A stretch of DNA of 64,000 bases from Cyclobacterium lianum (GTDB taxonomy: Bacteria; Bacteroidota; Bacteroidia; Cytophagales; Cyclobacteriaceae), in the NCBI RefSeq assembly GCF_900143075.1, contig NZ_FRCY01000005.1:62001-126000 (forward strand). Reading direction: 5' to 3'. Below, in pieces: positions 8,847 to 16,278 of this stretch (position 1 is its first letter; every line of letters starts with the position of its first letter). Below the pieces are notes generated by a model. That model searched no databases, was not told the DNA's origin, and saw only the letters and a list, made by a program, of their open reading frames with translations. The position numbers and the translations under genes were made by a program.

Positions 8847-11291
8847 ATGTTAAAAAATTACTTGAAAATCGCCTTTCGCTACCTCTGGCAAACCAAAATT
8901 AGTGCCCTCATTCATATAGGCGGGCTAGCTGTAGCCATGGCCGCTGCTGTACTTATTCTTCTCTGGAGCCAAAATGAGCTACGCTTTGACACCTATCATC
9001 CGGAGGCAGACCGTATATATTTGCGGGCAGATATTGACACCATCAAGTCGGAATACCCATTTAATGGTTTTTCGTCTTACCCAATTTCCGAGGCCATTCA
9101 GCAAGCTATCCCTGAGATAGAACAAATAACAACGGCAGGCACCGGCCTGAGCAGAAAAGTTGTAGAAATTAATGGCCTATCATTCAAAGAATCGAATGGG
9201 CTGATCGTGGGCAAGGACTGGATAGACATGTTTGACTATAAGGTTTACCAGGGAAGCCTGGATTACTTTTTCAATCATCCCCGTACGGTTATCCTCACCC
9301 GGTCCAAATCCGCCCAATATTTTGGAGACCTGCCCCCATTACAGCAGACCCTCTATATCGATTCCATTCCCTATTCCATTGCTGCAATTATCGAGGATAT
9401 CCCGGCAAATTCTTCTTTCCAGCAGGATGTCCTGGTATCCAATTCCATTTACAAGGAAAAAAAAGAGGGTCTTGTAAACACTGCATCGTGGGGCATCTAC
9501 ACACAACTTTTGTTTGTAAAATTACACCATGGAGCGTCCCTTGCGGAAGCAGAGAAAAAAATATCAAAAATCATAGCTGACAACAGGCCTCCATGGATGG
9601 CAGATTCGCCAAGGCGTACGAAATTGGTCGCATTGAAAGATTTACATTTTGAGACAGGCCTTCTGGATCAGATCATTCCGCATGGAAACACCCTCAATCT
9701 TTGGGTCTTTTCAATTCTTGCTGTTCTACTGCTTGCGGTAGGCAGTGTCAATTTTGTCAACCTGTCCATTGCCCGGATTGGTAGCCGGATAAAGGAAATC
9801 GGGATCCGGAAAACAGTGGGTGCCTCTAAACATCACTTATTTATTCAGGCGATGGTGGAAACCTTTCTCTCTATCAGCATGGCTACATGGCTCACCTTAT
9901 TACTGGTTTTCTTGTTGCTTCCTGAATTCAATGCATTTGTAGAAAGAAATCTTGTGCTCAGCCTGATGGACCATCATGTATTGTTGTTGATTTTCGGAGT
10001 AGTTGCGTTGGTTTTTATCATGACCGGCCTCTATCCGGCAATGGTCCTGGCTAAATTGAAACCCATAGGCTTGTTAAAAAACCAGTTTTTGACAGGGATC
10101 AGCCGGCAGCATTTCCGAAAGGGACTGGTAACCGGCCAACTTGTATTTACTCTTGTGATGTTCATAGGATTCGTTACTGTCCATCATCAATTTACCTTCA
10201 TACAACAGCAAACTGATCATTACCAAAAGGAACAGGTATTCAGACTTCATGTACCCTTGCCCTTAGGGTTCGGGTTTGGTGACCTTGAGGCAAAGGAACG
10301 CCACAGGAGTCGGGTCAATAGTATTAAAGCCAGATTACTGGCAAATGGTGCCATCCGGACTGTTTCCCAGGTCAATGGAACGTCCATCCTGGATGACAAA
10401 AGGAAACAGCCTGTTGAGATTTCCTGGTCCGGGTATCCAAAACAACGAGAACCAACTGATGTGGTCATGGTCTGGGCGGATGAAGATTATGCCGCCTTGG
10501 CCAGGCTGACCCTGATTTCGGGTCGCTGGTTTGAAGCGGGAAATACCGCAGACATGAACAATCTCATTGTTAATGAAACAGCCATCAAAAAATTTGGGCT
10601 TCGGGAACCTGTGGTAGGTACCTCATTTACTACCATGTCATATCGAACAGGGTCGGAAGAAACCGGAAGAATAATAGGGGTGGTCAAAGACTATCACCAC
10701 AAAAGCCTTCATGAAAAAATCGATCCCATGGTGTTTTCTCTTGATCCATATGGAGCCTCCTCCTATTTGGTGGAGATTAATGCAGGTGCTGCACCTCAGG
10801 CCCTTGACCATGCCAAAAAAGTTTGGAAGGAATTTACGCCTGAGCATCCTTTCACATTTACATTCCTGGACGAAGAATTCAACCGCTTGTACAAAGATGA
10901 CCGCAAAGCTATGACCCTGAGCCTGGTATTTGGCGGACTGAGTATGCTGCTTTCCTGTCTGGGACTGCTTGGAATGATCGCTGTATCCATACAGCAACGT
11001 ACCAAGGAAATCGGAGTTCGCAAAGTAATGGGTGCCAATGTTACCGGTATCATGGCACTCCTCAGCAGGGATTTGTTAAAATTGATTTTGATCGCTTTTG
11101 CCATAGCCAGTCCAATTGCCTGGTATGGTATGCAGCGTTGGCTGGAAAACTTTGCCTACCGCATTGATATGGACTGGAGGATATTTGCCGGGGCGGCAGT
11201 GATAACGGTACTGATCGCAGTTCTTACCGTAAGCTCCCAAACCCTGAAAGCCGCGCTTAAAAACCCTGTTGAGTCCTTACGCACCGAGTAG
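8847..11291 (+). CDS. MacB/FtsX-family ABC transporter permease B
   Basis: 814-residue permease with the same two-repeat layout as permease A: an N-terminal helix after MLKNYLKIAFRYLW, a periplasmic MacB-like domain, an FtsX block around residues 280-420 (with RIKEIGIRKTVGAS), a second periplasmic domain, and a C-terminal FtsX block with RTKEIGVRKVMGAN and the end NPVESLRTE. It is an orphan permease with no adjacent ATPase. It is flanked on both sides by convergent PIN/DUF6364 toxin-antitoxin pairs. The shared promoter and palindrome place it in the same regulon as the exporter components at 20-29 kb. Confidence 0.9.
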   Translation: MLKNYLKIAFRYLWQTKISALIHIGGLAVAMAAAVLILLWSQNELRFDTYHPEADRIYLRADIDTIKSEYPFNGFSSYPISEAIQQAIPEIEQITTAGTGLSRKVVEINGLSFKESNGLIVGKDWIDMFDYKVYQGSLDYFFNHPRTVILTRSKSAQYFGDLPPLQQTLYIDSIPYSIAAIIEDIPANSSFQQDVLVSNSIYKEKKEGLVNTASWGIYTQLLFVKLHHGASLAEAEKKISKIIADNRPPWMADSPRRTKLVALKDLHFETGLLDQIIPHGNTLNLWVFSILAVLLLAVGSVNFVNLSIARIGSRIKEIGIRKTVGASKHHLFIQAMVETFLSISMATWLTLLLVFLLLPEFNAFVERNLVLSLMDHHVLLLIFGVVALVFIMTGLYPAMVLAKLKPIGLLKNQFLTGISRQHFRKGLVTGQLVFTLVMFIGFVTVHHQFTFIQQQTDHYQKEQVFRLHVPLPLGFGFGDLEAKERHRSRVNSIKARLLANGAIRTVSQVNGTSILDDKRKQPVEISWSGYPKQREPTDVVMVWADEDYAALARLTLISGRWFEAGNTADMNNLIVNETAIKKFGLREPVVGTSFTTMSYRTGSEETGRIIGVVKDYHHKSLHEKIDPMVFSLDPYGASSYLVEINAGAAPQALDHAKKVWKEFTPEHPFTFTFLDEEFNRLYKDDRKAMTLSLVFGGLSMLLSCLGLLGMIAVSIQQRTKEIGVRKVMGANVTGIMALLSRDLLKLILIAFAIASPIAWYGMQRWLENFAYRIDMDWRIFAGAAVITVLIAVLTVSSQTLKAALKNPVESLRTE

Positions 11292-11372
11292 CTGTGTAAG
11301 GACGATATGCGGACCTGGTCAGGGTTGAGTCAGCCCGAACTGAGTGAAGAGAGTCAAAAAAATTTAATGTCA

Positions 11373-11804
11373 CTAAATTTGGGTCAAAAAATCTCTGGGA
11401 AGTAAAACAGGAAGAGAAGGTGAAGCATGCATATAATCTTTGGTATTTCTGGTGATGAAATAATCCGCGCCGGAATGAAGTGCCGTATAATATTGAAGTG
11501 CATCTTCTTTGTCCCTGAATCGCGATGACAAAGCTTCCATCAAAACAGGTTTACCAGCAATAACGATATTACAGGCGCCCATAAAATGCAGTAGTCTTGG
11601 AGACGCTTCGGGTAATTTATAGATGTCATATGACAGATAAATAAGGTTTGCTACACTACTTTCAGCAATTTGAAGTGCCAGTTGATCTTTAGCTGCCAAT
11701 TCAAGCAGTTTAGCTGCATCTGCGAAATGGGGATCTCTTTTTGAAATAATATCAAAAGCCACATACGTATCCAGAAATACATTAGGCAAACTTCCTTTTA
11801 ACAT
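11373..11804 (-). CDS. PIN-domain toxin, second pair
   Basis: 143-residue PIN-domain protein. The first acidic residue is in NVFLDTYVAFDII (D12), the central pair in RDKEDALQYY near residue 98, and ITRNTKDY carries the last one near 118. It has the same fold and size as the toxin at 7639 but is only distantly similar in sequence. Its start overlaps the antitoxin end by 23 bases. It is expected to be an RNase held inactive by the partner; its RNA target is unknown. Confidence 0.8.
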   Translation of the reverse strand: MLKGSLPNVFLDTYVAFDIISKRDPHFADAAKLLELAAKDQLALQIAESSVANLIYLSYDIYKLPEASPRLLHFMGACNIVIAGKPVLMEALSSRFRDKEDALQYYTALHSGADYFITRNTKDYMHASPSLPVLLPRDFLTQI

Positions 11805-12033
11805 GCGATTTAATTAATATTTTATCATCTTTCGTTGATATACTGCCAGAGTTTTCAAGCAGTTGAAGCAATCGCTCTGCTGCCCTTTGTTGCTCAGTCT
11901 TTATTTCGTAGGATCCCTCTTCTTCAAAAATCTCCTCAAACATCCGGGAAAGAGAAATCCCCCGACTTTTGGCTCTCCTTTTTGCTGCATCTATGATGCT
12001 TTTGTTTACGGTTAAAGTCAATTTCGTTTTCAT
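11782..12033 (-). CDS. DUF6364-type antitoxin, second pair
   Basis: 83-residue protein opening MKTKLTLTVNKSIIDAAKRR, a DUF6364/ribbon-helix-helix signature, followed by a helix (ISLSRMFEEIFEEE) and a charged C-terminal tail. Upstream in-frame codons to 12207 encode unlikely sequence across the promoter, so the ATG at 12033 is preferred. It overlaps the toxin gene as in the first pair, and is probably a self-repressor acting on the upstream TACGTA-rich repeats. Confidence 0.75.
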   Translation of the reverse strand: MKTKLTLTVNKSIIDAAKRRAKSRGISLSRMFEEIFEEEGSYEIKTEQQRAAERLLQLLENSGSISTKDDKILIKSHVKRKFA

Positions 12034-12042
12034 AGTTACTAG

Positions 12043-12072
12043 ATATATACGTGTAAATGTAAATATACGTAT
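12043..12072 (-). promoter_or_regulatory. Candidate operator of second PIN/DUF6364 operon
   Basis: ATATACGTGTA and AATATACGTAT form two spaced repeats directly upstream of the antitoxin start. The TACGTA core recurs upstream of the first pair. Assignment as an operator is inference. Confidence 0.33.
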
Positions 12073-12252
12073 TTTTGTGTAGCTGTTGAAATTCCGGATT
12101 TTAAAGTTCCAAAATTGAATCTTGTTCGGGGCAGGAGGAGTGATCAGGGGACCTGAATGAGATAGTAACAGATTACTTGGTTGAGGGTTACGAATAATTC
12201 GTGTCATTTTGCATCATCTTTCATGTTAATATTCAATTGATTATATTTAGGT

Positions 12253-12864
12253 ATGGAAAAAAAGGACAGCAAATCTCTGCTTAAAGAACCAGTTTCGAGC
12301 TACGGGAACTATACCTATGCGGATTACCTGACCTGGGATATGGAGGAGATGGTCGAACTGATCAAAGGAAAAGTTTTCAAAAAAGCCGCTGCAGCTCCAA
12401 AGAGAATTCATCAAAGTTTGGCTGGAACCCTTTATACGGAATTTCATCTGTTTTTGAAAGGTAAAAAATGCCAGGCCTATATTGCTCCCTTTGATGTCCG
12501 GCTTCCGGTAAATTCAAAAAAAGACGATAAAATTTTCACGGTTGTACAGCCGGATATCTGTGTGGTATGTGATATGGAAAAGCTGGACGACAGGGGTTGC
12601 ATCGGTGCCCCTGACCTGGTGGTGGAAGTCCTTTCACCAGGCAACAAACAGCTGGAACTCCAAAATAAGTACGAGGTTTATGAAGAAGCCGGAGTAAAAG
12701 AATATTGGTTGATGGATCCGGAAGGACAGACCCTCCTGATATACAGGTTGATTCAGGGCCACTATCAGCCAACTCGCTTAATGACTTCAGGGGATACCGC
12801 AAAATCCCTGGCTATCGTGGGATTTGAATTGGATTTGGAAGTATTTTTTGCTGAAATCAATTGA
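12253..12864 (+). CDS. Uma2-family (DUF820) PD-(D/E)XK nuclease-like protein
   Basis: 203-residue Uma2 domain protein. The family hallmarks are present: an N-terminal WDMEEMVELIKGKVF segment with the first acidic residue, the QPDICVV strand (Asp near residue 101), GAPDLVVEVLSPGN (Asp118 and Glu122 of the PD-ExK core), and the EAGVKEYWLMDPE segment. Uma2 proteins are abundant in Cyanobacteria and Bacteroidota. A nuclease role is inferred from the fold and has rarely been tested. It is monocistronic. A second, diverged copy lies at 44843. Confidence 0.85.
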   Translation: MEKKDSKSLLKEPVSSYGNYTYADYLTWDMEEMVELIKGKVFKKAAAAPKRIHQSLAGTLYTEFHLFLKGKKCQAYIAPFDVRLPVNSKKDDKIFTVVQPDICVVCDMEKLDDRGCIGAPDLVVEVLSPGNKQLELQNKYEVYEEAGVKEYWLMDPEGQTLLIYRLIQGHYQPTRLMTSGDTAKSLAIVGFELDLEVFFAEIN

Positions 12865-13008
12865 TTTTTTCCTTTTGACATGCTGAACTTGCCAATAAAT
12901 CTCCAATATTGTAAGAAAAAAATCTCAAGTAGCATTAAATCCGCTGGCCCAAGCACCTGCAGAAATCTGTTTAATTTGTAAATTAGGGAGTGAATCGCTG
13001 ATTTTTCT

Positions 13009-13689
13009 ATGTCCAGGCTACTGAAATCTTCCTATTATTTCCCTTTACTAATCACCATCGATGACAGGGAACCGCCTGCACTGGAAGAGGTATTTTGTAA
13101 AATGGGAAACATGATTATCCATAGGCAACGTCTGGAGGCAGGTGACTATCTTCTTGACAGCGATTTACTGGTGGAAAGGAAAACCATTCCGGATTTTTGT
13201 ACCTCCATAAAAGACGGTAGATTGTTCCAACAGGTAAAAAAACTGTCTATGGGCAAAGTGCCTGCCTGTATGATTTTGGAGGGAAGGAAAAGGGATTTTA
13301 AGCAAACCGACTTTTTGTCCCAGGCCATTCAAGGTATTTTGCTATCCCTCTCCTTGTCTTTCCGAATCCCGGTATTGAGAACCAAAAATTATCAGGAGTC
13401 AGCAGCCGTTATATTGCAGTGCTTCAAACAACTTACCAAAGACAAGCTGGAGGAACAGCGGTTTTACCCACGCCCCATACCTTTTAAACGGAAGAGACAG
13501 GTTTTGCTTAAACAACGAATCCATATTCTGGAAGGCTTTCCGGGGATAGGCGTTGATCGGGCAGAAAGGCTGCTGATGAAATTCGGCAATCTTTATGGGG
13601 TGTTTATGGCAGGGAATGAGGAACTCCTGAAGGTGCCGGGCCTGGGGAAAAAGACGGTCGAGCGCTTTATGGAAATTTTGAAAAAATAA
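13009..13689 (+). CDS. XPF/ERCC4-type nuclease domain with helix-hairpin-helix
   Basis: 226-residue protein joining an ERCC4 nuclease domain (residues ~12-140) to a tandem helix-hairpin-helix DNA-binding region (~170-226). The active-site signature GD...ERKxxxD is intact (G45-D46, E56-R57-K58, D62), and the IDDREPP segment (D18/D19) supplies an upstream acidic residue. The HhH hairpins are FPGIGVDRAERLL and VPGLGKKTVERF. The layout resembles the catalytic half of XPF/MUS81 structure-specific endonucleases but without a helicase domain. It is uncommon in bacteria. It could act in recombination or fork repair, or in defence; the neighbours do not decide this. Confidence 0.85.
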   Translation: MSRLLKSSYYFPLLITIDDREPPALEEVFCKMGNMIIHRQRLEAGDYLLDSDLLVERKTIPDFCTSIKDGRLFQQVKKLSMGKVPACMILEGRKRDFKQTDFLSQAIQGILLSLSLSFRIPVLRTKNYQESAAVILQCFKQLTKDKLEEQRFYPRPIPFKRKRQVLLKQRIHILEGFPGIGVDRAERLLMKFGNLYGVFMAGNEELLKVPGLGKKTVERFMEILKK

Positions 13690-13747
13690 AAAGAGGCGAT
13701 GGGATTTATTAGCCAGTTCAATTGCTCTTTTATCTTAACTTCGCGTA

Positions 13748-13790
13748 TTGATTCCAAACTTTTATATTAAATTTGCGATTTAATTCGCAA
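13748..13790 (+). promoter_or_regulatory. Bacteroidota promoter with overlapping inverted repeat
   Basis: TTG (13748-13750) and TAAATTTG (13768-13775) are separated by 17 bases, a good match to the TTG-N17-23-TAnnTTTG promoter. TTGCGA (13773-13778) and TCGCAA (13785-13790) form an inverted repeat over the expected start site, a plausible operator. The AAA-DUF4143 gene starts 5 bases later, giving a nearly leaderless transcript. Confidence 0.5.
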
Positions 13791-13795
13791 TATTT

Positions 13796-14926
13796 ATGAT
13801 TAATAGAGAAATTGCTATCAAGATATCGCAGCGTCTTGGTGATAATAAGGCTATTATATTGCTAGGTCCAAGGCAGGTCGGAAAGAGTACCTTATTGAGA
13901 GAAATATCAAAAGACTTGGCAGCTCCAATCACTTGGTGGAACGGAGATGATGCCGACATACGTGGTCTTTTGGAGTCACCAACGTCCAGCCTTCTCCGCT
14001 CGTTACTGGGTAAAACACGTACTCTGGTGATTGATGAAGCACAGCGTGTTTCCAATATTGGATTGACAATCAAGCTAATTGTAGATCAGTTGCCCCACAT
14101 AAAAGTGATTGCGACCGGCTCCTCATCATTTGAATTGGCAAAGCACCTCAATGAGCCCTTGACAGGACGAAAGTGGGAATTCCATCTTTTTCCTTTTTCA
14201 TTTGATGAATTGGGGCACCACCATGGCTTACTGGAAGAGAAACGTCTGCTTACTATCCGCTTGGTTTATGGTTGCTATCCAGAAATTGTTAACTATCCTG
14301 GCGAGGAGGAAATCAGGCTAAAACAGTTGACCGACAGTTACCTTTATAAAGATATTCTAACCTTGGATCGCATACAAAAACCGGAGAAAATGGAAAAGCT
14401 GGTACAGGCTTTGGCTTTTCAGGTGGGAAGCGAAGTATCTTATCATGAACTTGGCCAGCTCACCGGGTTAGACAACCAAACAACTGAAAAATACATCCAT
14501 CTTCTCGAAAAGGCATTCATTGTTTTCAGGTTAGGTTCACTCAGCCGTAACCTTCGCAACGAATTAAAAAAGAGCCGCAAATTTTACTTTTATGACAACG
14601 GTATTCGCAATGCGGTAATCAACCAATTCAGCCCTGCAAACTTGCGACAGGATATTGGTGAATTGTGGGAAAATTACATCATTAGCGAACGGGTCAAATT
14701 GTTAGCTTATCGTCAGGCAAATTTTAACCAGTATTTCTGGAGAACCCACGCCCAGCAAGAAATTGATTATATCGAAGAACGAAATGCCAGAATGAAAGCT
14801 TATGAATTCAAATGGAACCCAAAAGCGAAAAAGAACTTCTCCAAATCCTTTCTGAATGCTTATCCAGCAACGGAGACAGCGGTTATCACACCTGATAACT
14901 ATGTACAATTTTTGACGGAACTTTAA
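13796..14926 (+). CDS. AAA-family ATPase with DUF4143 (AAA_14-DUF4143)
   Basis: 376-residue ATPase of the widespread AAA_14/DUF4143 family. Walker A is GPRQVGKST (residues ~24-32), Walker B is LVIDEAQR (~80), and sensor-1 is IATGSSSFEL (~102). The C-terminal DUF4143 half (~190-376) contains a winged-helix-like stretch and a PD-(D/E)XK-like end with RTHAQQEIDYIEE and AYEFKW. The family's function is unsettled, with proposals including nuclease-linked genome maintenance or defence. It lies alone next to the ERCC4-type nuclease gene, but its own promoter argues against an operon. Confidence 0.85.
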   Translation: MINREIAIKISQRLGDNKAIILLGPRQVGKSTLLREISKDLAAPITWWNGDDADIRGLLESPTSSLLRSLLGKTRTLVIDEAQRVSNIGLTIKLIVDQLPHIKVIATGSSSFELAKHLNEPLTGRKWEFHLFPFSFDELGHHHGLLEEKRLLTIRLVYGCYPEIVNYPGEEEIRLKQLTDSYLYKDILTLDRIQKPEKMEKLVQALAFQVGSEVSYHELGQLTGLDNQTTEKYIHLLEKAFIVFRLGSLSRNLRNELKKSRKFYFYDNGIRNAVINQFSPANLRQDIGELWENYIISERVKLLAYRQANFNQYFWRTHAQQEIDYIEERNARMKAYEFKWNPKAKKNFSKSFLNAYPATETAVITPDNYVQFLTEL

Positions 14927-14934
14927 ATGCGGGT

Positions 14935-15879
14935 TTAACCTTCCGGAAATGCCTCGTTTCTCACCTGAACCCCCATTTGCTCCAATGCTTTTTTTAGTTT
15001 TAACCAGGTCTTGGTTTTTAGCGTACTGGCAGCATAAATTTTTGTTTGGTAGTCCCGGGTGATAAGCCTGAGTCTATATGGCCCCTTCCCTGGGCTTTCA
15101 AATACAACCTCCGCAATGCTACTTATCGTATAAACATGTTTTTTCCAGTATAAGTAGTGGTTGTGAACGAAAAAATATTCATTTGTCAAGCCAAAGTAAT
15201 GGGTACTGAAGGCAAGAATAGGAAACCAAATAATGCCTAGTACAGCCAGAAAAATAAATACGTCATTGTGGTTTGGTGGAACTATTACCAAATGCCACAG
15301 GAAAATTCCGATGATAAGCCATAAAATTGAGGCCCTGAAATTGAGAAAAAGATTTCCTTTAAAAAGTTTCCTGTCCTCCATCCGAAGCGTATTAAAATCC
15401 CGGATTCTGGCAGCTTTTGGTTCAGATGTGTTGTGAATTTTCTTTTCCAATAGCACTTTCAACTCCGGTCCATTGGCATACATGATGTCGAAAATGTATT
15501 TCTTTGTACCATCTTTGAAGGTAAGGCAAGCTCCTTCTTCGGGAAGGGAAATACCCCAGCCAAAGGGAAATTTTCCTGTCATTTCCAAAGCCGCTACCTC
15601 CTTTAAATCATAGGATTCTTTACCAAATGCAATCCGATCCTGATGCAGCCTGATAATGGGAGCATTTCTGAAATACATGATTAAAAAGAAAATCGCAAAC
15701 ATCAGCATGAAACCACCTAAAAACAACAAAAGATAATCCCCAACTACAAAATCAGGTGTTCCCCACTTTCCATAGAAATCCAGGATAACATAAATACCAA
15801 AACCGCCCATTAGCATAAGCATCAGGACAAGTAAAATGTAAAATGGAAAGAAATGCCTTTTGGTTGTAAAATGCTCCAT
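14935..15879 (-). CDS. Membrane protein of unknown function (four TM helices)
   Basis: 314 residues. Two TM helices near the N-terminus (~12-35 and ~50-72) are followed by a cytoplasmic PH-like beta-rich segment (residues ~75-145, RLHQDRIAFGKESYDLKEVAALEM), two more helices around 175-215, and another soluble stretch with a second PH-like repeat. I do not recognise a named family. It resembles bacterial PH-domain membrane proteins in arrangement. The ATG at 15879 is preferred because the upstream open frame lacks conserved character. It is convergent with the AAA gene, with only 8 bases between the stop codons. Confidence 0.6.
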   Translation of the reverse strand: MEHFTTKRHFFPFYILLVLMLMLMGGFGIYVILDFYGKWGTPDFVVGDYLLLFLGGFMLMFAIFFLIMYFRNAPIIRLHQDRIAFGKESYDLKEVAALEMTGKFPFGWGISLPEEGACLTFKDGTKKYIFDIMYANGPELKVLLEKKIHNTSEPKAARIRDFNTLRMEDRKLFKGNLFLNFRASILWLIIGIFLWHLVIVPPNHNDVFIFLAVLGIIWFPILAFSTHYFGLTNEYFFVHNHYLYWKKHVYTISSIAEVVFESPGKGPYRLRLITRDYQTKIYAASTLKTKTWLKLKKALEQMGVQVRNEAFPEG

Positions 15880-16030
15880 TTGAAGGATTAAGATAAAACG
15901 TACTACAACTAACGAATTAATCCCTGAAAACCCAAACTTTGTAGGGTGAAAAATGACCATTAGCGCTTTTTCCTTTTCGAAAAACACCTTAAGTATAGCG
16001 GTAAAGACAGCAATAGTAAATGGCGCTTGT

Positions 16031-16046
16031 TGCCCGCCAGCGAACA
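16031..16046. promoter_or_regulatory. Palindromic enhancer-like site upstream of permease C
   Basis: TGCCCGCCAGCGAACA is identical base for base to the site upstream of the HlyD operon (23108). It ends 71 bp before the promoter element at 16118. Confidence 0.65.
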
Positions 16047-16117
16047 ACAATGTACGATAAAAACACCGCAATAAAGCCGCTTTAGGCCCTAGCCGCCGTT
16101 TGTGGATGTTTTATTAC

Positions 16118-16133
16118 TGGTATAGAAGTAGAT
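16118..16133 (+). promoter_or_regulatory. -24/-12-like promoter of permease C
   Basis: TGGTATAGAAGTAGAT is the weakest member of the promoter set (TGGTA for TGGCA), but it keeps the invariant GG and G bases and the fixed distance to the palindrome. The start codon is 145 bases downstream. Confidence 0.5.
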
Positions 16134-16278
16134 ATGAGTAATGGTAACTCTCGCTAAGGCTTTACCAGATCTTAACAGAAATTGTCGGTTAATCGTGAAT
16201 GAGCTGGCTATTGTTAGTTTGGAAAAGAGCCTAAGTTTGGTTGAAATTGAATCGAAAGAAAATCATTAGTTGTTGACG

